A stretch of 64,000 bases of DNA, taken from Hornefia butyriciproducens (GTDB lineage Bacteria > Bacillota > Clostridia > Peptostreptococcales > Anaerovoracaceae). A model generated the notes under the pieces. The model was not told the origin of the DNA. It did not search any database and worked only from the letters and a program-made list of their open reading frames with translations. Shown one piece after another: positions 50,813-59,464 of this stretch. The translations under genes and the position numbers were made by a program. Position 1 is the stretch's first letter; each line of letters starts with the position of its first letter. The DNA lies in NCBI RefSeq assembly GCF_009695915.1, contig NZ_VUMZ01000001.1:434001-498000 (forward strand), given 5' to 3'.

Positions 50813-52900
50813 CTACAGCCCGTATTTCAATTTTTTTCGCGCTAAGGTCGTCTGGGGAAGCCCCAGCATATCCGCCGCCTTACGCGTAGTCTTCTCTTTC
50901 TTCAGTGCGTATTCGATTAAACGTTTTTCCTGCTGCTCCATGATCTGATGGAAATCCAGTCGATCATTCCGGTCATAAGTCTTGCGGATGCTCCGGACCA
51001 GATCGCCGTAGGCGCTTTCATTCAGAAGCGCGTCAACATCCTCGTCGCCGATGACATTTCCTCTGGTGCTTATCACCAGACGATGCACCACGTTCTCCAG
51101 TTCCCGCACATTGCCTGGCCAATAGTAATCATACAATCGGTTCAACGCTTCGGGGGAAAGCTCCTTGGCCGTACCATACCGCTTGTTACATTTCTCCACA
51201 AAGAATTCCGCCATCACGAGGATATCCGCCCGCCGTTCCCGCAGCGGCGGAACCTCGATGGTGCAGATATTCAGCCGGTAGTACAGATCCTCCCGGAATT
51301 TGCCCTGATCCACCAGCTGGCGCAGCGGCACGTTGTTGGCGCAGATCACACGCACATTCACATTGATCTGTTTCGTTCCGCCCACCCGGTAGAACTGGTT
51401 TTCCTGGAGTACCCGCAGCAGCTTGGACTGCATGTTCATGGAAAGAGTTCCGATCTCATCCAGGAACAGAATACCCTCGTTAGCCGCCTCGAAGTATCCG
51501 GCTTTTCCGCCGGCCTGTGCCCCGGTGAACGCGCCGGACTCGTACCCGAAGAATTCGGATTCCGCCAGATTCTCCTGAATCGTGGCACAGTTAATCCGGA
51601 CGCAGGGCTTGGCGCACCGCTCGCTGTTCTGATGAATCAGTTCCAGCACCTTCTCTTTTCCGACACCGGTCTCTCCCTGAATAATCACGTTACAGTCGTA
51701 ATGGGCGATATTCAGAACGTCCTCTACCATATTGCGGGTCACAATGTCCTGATAAATGAAGCCGTCGTCCCGTCCCGCGTTCTCCACGGCTCGGCTCTTC
51801 GCTCTGCTCTGCACCTGGTGCCGGCTTCCGGAATAACTCCGGTACATTCCGTCGATTTCCTCCAGCTTGGGCGCCAGAACATACAAAATCTGCCGGGAAA
51901 AGTCCAAGAACCCGTCAATAAACTGATCGAAGGCGTAGCTGATTACCATCTTTCCGAGGGCTTCCGCACAGAGCGCCGCGATGTTGTAATTGCTGTCAAA
52001 GGAAGTAAAGTAAATGGCTCCCCGGTTTTTCACCAGTTCTACGGCCATCGTTTCCGTTCCCGCGATATCGTCAGTAACGATCACCATGTCGATCGGGCTG
52101 CGTATCTTCAGATCCTGTTTCAGAGTTTCGTAGGTTTTCACCGGCTCGCTGAAGTTCACAAAATGAATGTCTTTAATCAGTGGCGTCAGCACGCGGACGA
52201 TCTCCTCTCTGGAAATGTTGTCGTTATAGTAATCGTCCACGATTCCGATGACCTGATATTCCGGTCCGATGGCCTCCCGCATGGACGCCGCGTACAGCAG
52301 CATCGTATGGAGATTGTTCCCCAGAATCGCCACCGTACGGCAGTCCTGCTCCTGTGCCGCAATATAAGAGCCGTAAATACTTCCTGACTCGTCGAAAGCC
52401 GCCATCATGGCTTTGTCACTCAGATTCAAAAGCATACTAGGCCGATATACCGGTGATGTTTCAAAGATGATTCCGTAGCCGGAACAGCGGATCTGCCCGT
52501 AGTCGAAGTCGATTTCTGTAATCTCGTCAATATGCAGCGGAAGAGATGTCAGCGAGGTCAGACAGTATATCCGGTCACCCGGCTGAATCGCAACATCTGC
52601 ATTAAAACTGGGGGAGACTGCTTCCACAGTTCCCATCAGCACGCCTCCGGAACGGGTGAACGGGTTCTGCAGCTTGCCCCTCTTCTCCACAATGTCGAAG
52701 ATGCGCGCCCGGATCTTGTCCTCTGCATAGCCGCTGCTGCTGCAGATCTGCTGAAAGCTGTCCCACTCTATATTGATCAGTTCAAGGCGGATACGCGCCT
52801 CTCCCCGCCGGATTTCCCGATCCGTATCCAGCCTCCAGGCGATAGGCGGAAAGACTCCCTTCGGCTCCAGCACTCTGCCAAGTCCAAATTCTCGTTCCAT
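50813..52900 (-). CDS. Sigma-54 activator with a KDD-like N-terminal domain
   Basis: About 695 residues. The first about 340 resemble the lysine-fermentation enzyme L-erythro-3,5-diaminohexanoate dehydrogenase (KDD): GRVLEPKGVFPPIAWRL, RGKLQNPFTRSGGVLMGTV, PGDRIYCLTSLTSLPLHIDEI and AILGNNLHTMLLYAASMREA. The last replaces the GxxGKSGM dinucleotide loop of KDD, so NAD binding is probably lost or changed. Residues about 375-620 are a sigma-54 AAA+ domain with Walker A GETGVGKE, the GAFTGA loop and Walker B ILFLDEIG. The end is a Fis-type helix-turn-helix (TTRKAADMLGLPQTTLARKKL). GGGAG precedes the ATG at 52,900. It leads the operon and probably senses a lysine-pathway intermediate. Confidence 0.85.
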   Translation of the reverse strand: MEREFGLGRVLEPKGVFPPIAWRLDTDREIRRGEARIRLELINIEWDSFQQICSSSGYAEDKIRARIFDIVEKRGKLQNPFTRSGGVLMGTVEAVSPSFNADVAIQPGDRIYCLTSLTSLPLHIDEITEIDFDYGQIRCSGYGIIFETSPVYRPSMLLNLSDKAMMAAFDESGSIYGSYIAAQEQDCRTVAILGNNLHTMLLYAASMREAIGPEYQVIGIVDDYYNDNISREEIVRVLTPLIKDIHFVNFSEPVKTYETLKQDLKIRSPIDMVIVTDDIAGTETMAVELVKNRGAIYFTSFDSNYNIAALCAEALGKMVISYAFDQFIDGFLDFSRQILYVLAPKLEEIDGMYRSYSGSRHQVQSRAKSRAVENAGRDDGFIYQDIVTRNMVEDVLNIAHYDCNVIIQGETGVGKEKVLELIHQNSERCAKPCVRINCATIQENLAESEFFGYESGAFTGAQAGGKAGYFEAANEGILFLDEIGTLSMNMQSKLLRVLQENQFYRVGGTKQINVNVRVICANNVPLRQLVDQGKFREDLYYRLNICTIEVPPLRERRADILVMAEFFVEKCNKRYGTAKELSPEALNRLYDYYWPGNVRELENVVHRLVISTRGNVIGDEDVDALLNESAYGDLVRSIRKTYDRNDRLDFHQIMEQQEKRLIEYALKKEKTTRKAADMLGLPQTTLARKKLKYGL

Positions 52901-52968
52901 AAAAAATACTCCCATCCTCAGCTATGCAGTCACTCATGCGCCCTGGCGCCGGATTGCGCACCGCGGAG

Positions 52969-52989
52969 CTGCCGTCAGACTGCCGTCAG
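52969..52989. repeat. Short direct repeat in the leader of the sigma-54 activator gene
   Basis: CTGCCGTCAG occurs at 52,969-52,978 and again at 52,980-52,989. The leader runs from a promoter at about 53,033 to the start at 52,900. Its role is unknown. Confidence 0.4.
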
Positions 52990-53032
52990 CATCCACCAGG
53001 TCCTGCGGGGACTTGATGAACAGACTCTGTTT

Positions 53033-53041
53033 ATTATAGCA
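53033..53041 (-). promoter_or_regulatory. Extended -10 promoter of the sigma-54 activator operon
   Basis: Minus strand TGCTATAAT (-10 core 53,033-53,038) gives a leader of about 125 bases. No good -35 is seen. A sigma-54 type -24/-12 motif was not found here by eye. Confidence 0.5.
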
Positions 53042-53087
53042 TAGATGACAGGAGTATTGTGTTTTTTGTTCCATTTTTGGGTCGGAA

Positions 53088-53774
53088 TTATCTTTCTTCG
53101 CCTTTCTGCTTCGCATTCTCGTTTCTGAGTTCCTCGCTGATGTGCACGCCGGTAATCGCGAACTCCACCCATTCGGCGATGTTGACTGCGTGGTCTCCGA
53201 TGCGCTCGCAGTATTTGGCGATCATCAGCAGATCCAGACACAGCTCCGGAGAATCCTCTCCACTGCGTATCATGGAGATGAGATCTTCCCGCATTTCATC
53301 GAAATGCCGGTCTACCACATCATCTGATCTCATGACCTCATAAGCCAGATCCAGATCTCTCTCCACAAAGGAACGGATCGCTCCGGTAACCATATCTGCA
53401 GCGGATTCCGCCATCGCCTTCAGATGGGTATGATGCTTGGAATCCTCACCCTCTATGTATTTCGCGATCTCTGCGATGTCCGACGCCTGATCGCCGATTC
53501 GCTCCATGTCTGTAATCATCTTCAGCGCGGCGGAAATCGTACGGAGATCCCGCGCTACCGGCTGCTGCTGAAGCATCAGCTTGAAACACATCGTCTCGAT
53601 TTCGCGTTCCTTCTCATCGATTTCCGGATCAGTCTCCTCGACGATTTTCAGCAGCTCGTCATTATCCTCCAGCAGTCCGTTCATCGAGTTGGAGATCACC
53701 AGCTCACAAAGGCTTCCCATCTTGATCAGTTCCACATTCAGCTGTGCGAGCTGTGCGTCAAATCGGTTTCTCAT
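53088..53774 (-). CDS. phoU: Phosphate uptake regulator PhoU
   Basis: The 228-residue protein is all helical, with two PhoU repeats carrying the metal-binding E-x-x-x-D patterns (DPEIDEKEREIETMC, then ITDMERIGDQASDIAEIA and YCERIGDHAVNIAEWV). It links phosphate transport by PstSCAB to histidine-kinase signalling. It begins at the pstB stop with a 1-base overlap (TGATG) and is last in the operon. No terminator was recognised between it and the sigma-54 activator promoter. Confidence 0.96.
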   Translation of the reverse strand: MRNRFDAQLAQLNVELIKMGSLCELVISNSMNGLLEDNDELLKIVEETDPEIDEKEREIETMCFKLMLQQQPVARDLRTISAALKMITDMERIGDQASDIAEIAKYIEGEDSKHHTHLKAMAESAADMVTGAIRSFVERDLDLAYEVMRSDDVVDRHFDEMREDLISMIRSGEDSPELCLDLLMIAKYCERIGDHAVNIAEWVEFAITGVHISEELRNENAKQKGEER

Positions 53775-54526
53775 CAGCCAAACCTCCCTGTAATATACTC
53801 TTCTGTTTTCTTGTTTGACGGTACTGAGAACAGTTTCTCAGTCCGATCGTATTCGATCATCTCACCCAGCAGGAAGAACGCCGTGTTGTCCGCAACACGC
53901 AGCGCCTGCTGCATATTGTGCGTCACCATGATGATCGTGTATTTCTTCTTCAGTTCCAGAACCAGATCTTCAATCTTGGAGGTGGAGATCGGATCCAGGG
54001 CGCTGGTCGCCTCGTCCATCAGAAGAACCTCCGGCTGCACAGCCAGAGCCCGTGCGATACAGAGCCTTTGCTGCTGACCGCCGGACAGACCCATAGCATT
54101 TTTCTTCAGCCGGTCCTTCAGTTCGTCCCATATGGCGGCTCCCCGAAGAGAAGATTCCACAATCTCGTCCAGTTGAGTTTTGTTCTTGACGCCGTGTGTA
54201 CGGGGACCGTAAGCGACATTGTCATAAATGCTCATCGGAAAGGGATTCGCCTTCTGAAACACCATTCCGACACGCTTTCTCAGGTGGTTCACATCCATCC
54301 GGGAATCGTAGATATCCTGTCCGTCCAGCAGCACATCGCCCTCGATGCGGCAGCCCTCGACCAGATCGTTCATTCGGTTCAATGTCTTCAGCAGCGTGGA
54401 TTTTCCGCAGCCGGAGGGTCCGATAAACGCCGTGATCTCATTGGACGGCAGATTCAGGTTGATGGACTTCAGCGCATGGAACCCACTGTAATAAAGATTC
54501 AAATCCCTTATCGTAAATTTGTCCAT
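53774..54526 (-). CDS. pstB: Phosphate ABC transporter ATPase PstB
   Basis: The 250-residue ATPase has Walker [10 protein letters not shown] near residue 33, Q-loop [13 protein letters not shown], signature [15 protein letters not shown] and Walker [13 protein letters not shown]. Length and motifs are normal. AAGGA precedes the ATG just after pstA. It powers import of inorganic phosphate together with PstA, PstC and the lipoprotein PstS. Confidence 0.97.
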   Translation of the reverse strand: MDKFTIRDLNLYYSGFHALKSINLNLPSNEITAFIGPSGCGKSTLLKTLNRMNDLVEGCRIEGDVLLDGQDIYDSRMDVNHLRKRVGMVFQKANPFPMSIYDNVAYGPRTHGVKNKTQLDEIVESSLRGAAIWDELKDRLKKNAMGLSGGQQQRLCIARALAVQPEVLLMDEATSALDPISTSKIEDLVLELKKKYTIIMVTHNMQQALRVADNTAFFLLGEMIEYDRTEKLFSVPSNKKTEEYITGRFG

Positions 54527-54528
54527 TT

Positions 54529-55377
54529 CTAGTTTTCCTTTTTATTCTTTCCGGCGACCTTTCCGGCAATCAGGCCGGAGACCGCATTGATAATAATTAC
54601 CATGACCAGCAGAATCACAGCCGTTGCGTAGGCCTGCTTCATGTAAAGGCCCTCTGATAAGAGCGCGTACATGTGAACAGACAGGGTCCTTCCGGAATGA
54701 AGCAGACCCGTCGCAACGCCTGTAACTGTACCTGCTGTATAAATTAAAGCCGCCGTTTCGCCAACAATTCTGCCGATTCCAAGTATAACACCGGCCAGTA
54801 TTCCCGGCACTGCTGATGGCAGTACAATGTGAAAAACGGTTCTCAGCTTTCCCGCGCCAAGGCCGAAGCTTCCTTCCCGGTAACTGTCCGGTACAGACTT
54901 CAGCGCTTCCTCTGTCGTTCTCATGATCAGCGGCAGAATCATAATTGCCAGCGTCATGGTTCCCGCCAGAATGGAAAGTCCCCATCCCAGGGCGACGACA
55001 AAGAACAGGAATCCAAACAGTCCGTAGACGATGGATGGTATTCCGGACAGGGTCTCCGTGGTCAGACGGATCACCCGTACCAGTTTATTTCCCCGCTCCG
55101 CATACTCTACCAGGTAGACCGCGGAAAACACCCCGAAGGGCACGGCTACAAGCAATGACAGAACGGTAATAGTCAATGTATTGATGATGGCCGGCATCAT
55201 GGAGACATTCTGGGTCGTATATTTCCACTGAAACTGCTCCGGCGTGATGTTGGGGATTCCTTTGATCAGAATATATCCGATCAGAACTACCAGAACCAGC
55301 ACTGTAAGCACAGCTGAAAGATAGACAAGAAGACGCAGCGCCAGCGATCCTTTGTGGTTTCTGTAATACTCAGTCAT
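54529..55377 (-). CDS. pstA: Phosphate ABC transporter permease PstA
   Basis: The permease of about 282 residues has six helices and the EAA-type loop [43 protein letters not shown], written here only in part, near residue 190. The ATG at 55,377 is chosen for AGGAG 8 bases upstream. The start overlaps the pstC end by 8 bases. It has the same fold as PstC, with which it pairs. Confidence 0.96.
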   Translation of the reverse strand: MTEYYRNHKGSLALRLLVYLSAVLTVLVLVVLIGYILIKGIPNITPEQFQWKYTTQNVSMMPAIINTLTITVLSLLVAVPFGVFSAVYLVEYAERGNKLVRVIRLTTETLSGIPSIVYGLFGFLFFVVALGWGLSILAGTMTLAIMILPLIMRTTEEALKSVPDSYREGSFGLGAGKLRTVFHIVLPSAVPGILAGVILGIGRIVGETAALIYTAGTVTGVATGLLHSGRTLSVHMYALLSEGLYMKQAYATAVILLVMVIIINAVSGLIAGKVAGKNKKEN

Positions 55378-56230
55378 TCTTCTCACTCCTTTCCTTTGCA
55401 ATCGCAAACAGCAGATTGATGATCAGAATGAAGGTGAACAGCACCACCGCCGTCGCGATCAGCGCTCTTCTGTGCAGCCCTGTGGCATACCCCATTTCCA
55501 ACACGATATTGGTTGTCATGGTACGGGCTCCTGCCAGAATGCTGTTCGGCACCAGTGCCTGATTTCCGATTACCATGGATACCGCCAGAGTCTCTCCGAT
55601 GGCACGGCCGATTCCGAGGATCACCGCCGCCACGATTCCCGACTTCGCCGCCGGAAGAACTGCGCAGAACACGCTTCTCTCATGGGTCGCTCCCAGTGCA
55701 AGGGAACCCTCATAATAACTTTCCGGTACGGCCCGGATGGAGGATTCCGAAACCGCGATAATCGTTGGAAGGATCATCATGCCCAGCATCAGCGAGGCAG
55801 TCAGGATACCCTTTCCGTTCGTTCCGAACATCTGTTGGATGAGGGGCACAATCACCGTCAGCCCGAAAAATCCGTAGACGATAGACGGAATGCCCGCGAG
55901 CAGATCAATCGCCGGCTTCAGAAGACGATGCAGCCGGTCATTACAGAATCTGGCCATAAATGTGGCGCAGAGGATCCCCACCGGCACTCCGATGATAATC
56001 GCACCTGCGGTTACATAGATACTTCCGATAATCATCGGCAGTATCTCGTATACATCCTTGGATGGTTCCCAGTTGACTCCGGTCAGGAACCGGACGAATC
56101 CGATTTCATGAATAGCCGGCACGCCGTTTCCGAAGATGAAGATACAGATCAGCGCGACGGCTATAATAGAGGCGCATGCCGCCAGTAAGAATACCAGCCG
56201 CATGCCCTTTTCTTTCAAGCTATTGTCCAT
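55370..56230 (-). CDS. pstC: Phosphate ABC transporter permease PstC
   Basis: The 286-residue permease begins with a cytoplasmic lead and a helix (LVFLLAACASIIAVALICIFIFG), then VNWEPSKDVYEILPMIIGSIYVT, typical of PstC. It has the permease loop IRAVPESYYEGSLALGATHERSV near residue 170. CGGAG precedes the ATG. It is in the pstSCAB-phoU operon, probably controlled by the PhoR-PhoP type system through sites upstream of pstS. Confidence 0.96.
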   Translation of the reverse strand: MDNSLKEKGMRLVFLLAACASIIAVALICIFIFGNGVPAIHEIGFVRFLTGVNWEPSKDVYEILPMIIGSIYVTAGAIIIGVPVGILCATFMARFCNDRLHRLLKPAIDLLAGIPSIVYGFFGLTVIVPLIQQMFGTNGKGILTASLMLGMMILPTIIAVSESSIRAVPESYYEGSLALGATHERSVFCAVLPAAKSGIVAAVILGIGRAIGETLAVSMVIGNQALVPNSILAGARTMTTNIVLEMGYATGLHRRALIATAVVLFTFILIINLLFAIAKERSEKND

Positions 56231-56256
56231 TTACGTTACTCCGTCTTTTTCACGTC

Positions 56257-57150
56257 TTATTTCAGCTCGTCCCATTTGGTGATTTCACCGGTGTAGATTT
56301 TCTGAACCTGCTCGCTGGTGATCTCAGAGAGGCTGTTGTCTTTGTTGACGATGACCGCGATTCCGTCTCTGGCGATTTCCTTGGACTTAACGCCTTTGTC
56401 GGTCTCTTCCTTCTCCAGGTCTCTGGACGCCATACCGATGTTGCAGACGCCTTCGGTCGCGGAAGTAATTCCGGTAGTGGAGTCAGACTCCTGTACCTCG
56501 ACCTTGACATCGCTGTTAACCTTCTGATAGGCTTCCGCCAGCTTTTCCATCAGCGGGGTTACAGAAGAGGACCCTGCTACAGAAATCTTTCCGGATGCAT
56601 CGCTCTTGCTGTAGGTCTTGCTTGTGTCTTCCGGAACATATCCTTCCTTCTCAACGATTTTCTGGCCTTCCTTGCTCATGATGTAGTTGATGAAGTCCTT
56701 CGCTGCAGCGTTGGTCTTCTTTCCGATAACGATGTTGAACGGTCTCGATACCTTGTAGGTTCCCTTCTTGACGTTCTCGACAGAAGCTTCATTTCCGTCA
56801 ACCTTCAGAGCCTTTACAGAGCTTGCCAGAGAACCCAGCGAGATGTAACCGATAGCGGCTTTGTTACCCTGAACAGTCTGGATCATGACCGCTGTGCTGT
56901 TGGTAATCTCTGCATCCTTGATCGTATTGTCCGTCTTGTTTCCGTCCTTGTCCTTCGTCTCAATGCCGAACAGCTCGATGAACGCGCCTCTTGTTCCGGA
57001 TCCCTCTTCTCTGGAGATGACGCTGATCTTCCCTGATGCGTCTGAGTCGGACGACCCGGATGAGCTGCTTCCGCAGGCAGTGAACATTGTGGCTGCCATC
57101 GCGGCGATCACGCCGACTGCAAGTACCTTTTTCATTCTCTTCAGTTCCAT
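56257..57150 (-). CDS. pstS: Phosphate-binding lipoprotein PstS
   Basis: The 297-residue protein has a lipoprotein signal (MKKVLAVGVIAAMAATMFTACGS) with the acylated cysteine after FTA, then two periplasmic-binding lobes. Phosphate-contact motifs include ISREEGSGTRGAFIELFG at the front and VAGSSSVTPLMEKLAEAY near residue 190. The usual order of these two lobes appears swapped: the motif that normally starts the protein (GSSSV) lies in the second half and the SREEGSGT motif in the first. That permuted order is unusual and may reflect a duplicated or circularly permuted lobe. AGGAGG lies 9 bases before the ATG. Confidence 0.9.
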   Translation of the reverse strand: MELKRMKKVLAVGVIAAMAATMFTACGSSSSGSSDSDASGKISVISREEGSGTRGAFIELFGIETKDKDGNKTDNTIKDAEITNSTAVMIQTVQGNKAAIGYISLGSLASSVKALKVDGNEASVENVKKGTYKVSRPFNIVIGKKTNAAAKDFINYIMSKEGQKIVEKEGYVPEDTSKTYSKSDASGKISVAGSSSVTPLMEKLAEAYQKVNSDVKVEVQESDSTTGITSATEGVCNIGMASRDLEKEETDKGVKSKEIARDGIAVIVNKDNSLSEITSEQVQKIYTGEITKWDELK

Positions 57151-57235
57151 TATGATATTCCTCCTAATTTATTATTTTCATTTTCACCGATCCGACCAGC
57201 CACGCTTTTGGACCGGCGATCGTTTTTCTGTTTAC

Positions 57236-57312
57236 AGCTATATAATAGCGATCGAATGTAAAGACCGTAACCATAGTAGTGTTAAATGAACGTAAAAATG
57301 TAAAAAAGTGAA
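57236..57312 (-). promoter_or_regulatory. Candidate Pho boxes upstream of pstS
   Basis: On the minus strand TT(C/T/A)AC-type hexamers repeat: at plus positions 57,307-57,312, 57,299-57,304, 57,291-57,296 and 57,280-57,285, and again near 57,266 and 57,257. They are spaced 8-11 bases. TATTAT (57,242-57,247) could be the -10. Confidence 0.5.
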
Positions 57313-57403
57313 CAGGGATACAGGCAAAGTCCTGCAGTGGATGTGGGACACAGGAGAAACACAGAAGAGCGAACAGAAAAGGAAAGCAGAAAAAGAGAGC
57401 CCC

Positions 57404-57443
57404 GCTCCGGCAGACATGCCCTTTCGTCATGCCTGTCCGGAGC
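57404..57443 (-). terminator. Terminator of the C69 peptidase gene
   Basis: GCTCCGG with CCGGAGC at the ends and CATG/CATG inside form a long stem with one bulge. On the minus strand GGGGCTCTCTTTTTC follows. It is about 65 bases after the stop at 57,510. Confidence 0.7.
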
Positions 57444-57509
57444 GAAAGCCCTCCGATATGTGGTCTGATCATCTTCAATTCAAATTCTGCAACAGCGTCT
57501 CATGTCTGT

Positions 57510-59213
57510 TTATTTCAGATATCCGGTAAAACCTGCCGGAGCGTAGACGGTCTTTCCGACTTTATAAACCGGGTAGATCAGATCGTCCGTGTATTCGCCG
57601 TTTTTGTAAACAGATTTTGCCTTGTTTTTCAGAACAAAAGTATCTTTGCCTTTTTTCAGTGTATAGCGGTTTCCTTTCACCGTGACCTTGAAGCCCTTGG
57701 ACTGAGCGTATGTCTTCAGGGATACCGGTCTGGTAAATGTGACCTTGCCTTTGTCGCTGCCGCGGTCGTTGTCGTTATACGTCGCAGTATACTCCAGCGC
57801 CCGGTACAGAACGGTGGAATTGTTCAGCTGCTTCTTTGCGGCCGCCTTTCCGACGGATGTGACATACGCACGTCCGGCCGTCTTGCTCTTCTTATACTTC
57901 GCCGTCACCGTCTTCAGCTGCTTCTTCACCAGTTCGTTTTCTTTCGCTTCCTGTCTGCTCCAGAAGTCTTTGGTACCCTTACTCAGGAATTTCCGGTCGG
58001 ACTGCGCCAAAGTTGCGTTTCTCTTGAACATCCAGTATGCGCTCCCGGTGCTTGCCGCAGAGCCGTCCACTTTGTATTCCGCAGCAGTATCCGTGATCCC
58101 GCTGAAGCTGGGAACGAAGACCGAATGCTCCGCATTCCCCATCAGTAGCCACTGTACCTGACAGGCGTCTGTCGGAAGCTTCGCATAGGTCTGAATGATA
58201 TGAACGTCGGAGGATCGCGTGGTGCCGATCGGCCGTCTTGTCGCATTGGCCGCATCCGACATATCATATTTGGTTCCCTCATAACGATCCCGGAACAGCT
58301 TCATAATCTGTGTCACTGAAACCTTTTCGTCCGGAGAATACAGAAGCGGATAGAACTTGTCATTGTCATAATCTCCCGCGTCAGACGGCGCCAGAACTCT
58401 ATGGCCCTCCCAGGTTCTCATATTGGAGTATTCCTCCCTGAATCCTGCGATGGATTTGGCCAGATTATATTTTCCGTCCTCTTTCACGGCTCCCACCTTG
58501 TCGATTGTAGAGAAAAGATTCTTTGAGAAAATGTAATTCGACTTGTCGCCGGGATCCACTGTGCCGATCATGATCTGATTGCCGAATACCGCCACCTTAT
58601 CCGTCGGAAGTTTCATGGCGCAGTATGTGTGTCCCCCGTAATTTTCGAAGATCCACGCTTCTTTTTTGTCAGACAGGAGGATGGTGTTCCATTCCTCTGC
58701 ACCGTACTTGTCGTGAAGGCGGGCAAGCAGCTGTGCTCCCTGTTTCGCGGACTTCACCTGGCACGCCACAAGTCCCGGAAGAATGGCCTCACGCAGACCC
58801 TTTCCGGTGTCCTTTACCGGATCGGCCTTCTCGTATTCCTCACTGACCTCCGTGGAAACTGTGCCGACCACCGCTACACCGTATTCGTTGGTGCAGGAAG
58901 CCGGATACTGACCGTCCTCTGCATCGGAGGAATCCGGAACGTAGGTGAACTTGTAGGTGGTCTTCGGCAGTTTGACCTTGAAACCGGTACCGGTGTCTTT
59001 ATAATACCGTCCGGATTTGGTGATTCTCTTCTGAACCTTGAACATCTTATTATAGGCTCCGCTGCCCTGGTCCTCACTCCGCGCGATAAGTGTTGTTCCC
59101 TCTTTACTGACATCCCTGCCAACGTACATCCCCGTGCAGGCGAACGCGCCCGCAGTCGTCATGACCATGGCAAATGCCGTCATACACACGATCAGTCTGA
59201 TTCTTCTTTTCAT
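57510..59213 (-). CDS. Secreted C69-family dipeptidase
   Basis: The 567-residue protein starts with a signal peptide (IRLIVCMTAFAMVMTTAGAFA) directly followed by CTGMYVGRDVSKEGTTLIARSEDQ; the Cys after the signal is the N-terminal nucleophile of C69 dipeptidases, so cleavage activates it. The central motifs NEYGVAVVGTVSTEV, WIFENYGGHTYCAMKLP and FGNQIMIG are typical. About 140 C-terminal residues form an added region with repeated KxxYKKxKTAG and KVTFTRPVSLKTYAQ segments, resembling surface or adhesion repeats. It releases amino acids from peptides outside the cell, fitting an amino-acid fermenter. Confidence 0.88.
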   Translation of the reverse strand: MKRRIRLIVCMTAFAMVMTTAGAFACTGMYVGRDVSKEGTTLIARSEDQGSGAYNKMFKVQKRITKSGRYYKDTGTGFKVKLPKTTYKFTYVPDSSDAEDGQYPASCTNEYGVAVVGTVSTEVSEEYEKADPVKDTGKGLREAILPGLVACQVKSAKQGAQLLARLHDKYGAEEWNTILLSDKKEAWIFENYGGHTYCAMKLPTDKVAVFGNQIMIGTVDPGDKSNYIFSKNLFSTIDKVGAVKEDGKYNLAKSIAGFREEYSNMRTWEGHRVLAPSDAGDYDNDKFYPLLYSPDEKVSVTQIMKLFRDRYEGTKYDMSDAANATRRPIGTTRSSDVHIIQTYAKLPTDACQVQWLLMGNAEHSVFVPSFSGITDTAAEYKVDGSAASTGSAYWMFKRNATLAQSDRKFLSKGTKDFWSRQEAKENELVKKQLKTVTAKYKKSKTAGRAYVTSVGKAAAKKQLNNSTVLYRALEYTATYNDNDRGSDKGKVTFTRPVSLKTYAQSKGFKVTVKGNRYTLKKGKDTFVLKNKAKSVYKNGEYTDDLIYPVYKVGKTVYAPAGFTGYLK

Positions 59214-59248
59214 GAGCTTTCTCCTCTCAATGATTAGACCACGGTATT

Positions 59249-59257
59249 ATTATAACA
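59249..59257 (-). promoter_or_regulatory. Extended -10 promoter of the C69 peptidase gene
   Basis: Minus strand TGTTATAAT (-10 core 59,249-59,254), with a second TATAAT about 20 bases upstream. A leader of about 30 bases reaches the ATG at 59,213, preceded by GGAG. Confidence 0.5.
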
Positions 59258-59365
59258 CAAATTTCTGTTATATTATAGCGTTTTCCCGGAAATCTATTCT
59301 TCATGAGCTGAGTATCCTGACATGCCTGCGACGAGGACCTGGCAGAACCGCACACCCGGCATACG

Positions 59366-59394
59366 AAAAGGGCTGCCCTATTTTAGGACAGCCC
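59366..59394 (-). terminator. Terminator of the nfnAB operon
   Basis: GGGCTGCCCTA (59,370-59,380) pairs with TAGGACAGCCC (59,384-59,394), 10 of 11 positions; the minus strand continues TTTTCG. It is about 70 bases after the stop at 59,465. Confidence 0.8.
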
Positions 59395-59464
59395 CCTGCA
59401 TTTCGCATTTCATCCGCTTCCGATTCCGGCGCATCCCCGCGTCTGAATCAGCCTTTGTTCAGAC

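Noticed and set aside
49272-52387. Two long plus-strand open frames opposite the giant gene and the sigma-54 activator
   Set aside because: Both real genes show intact catalytic motifs on the minus strand; the plus-strand translations show none.
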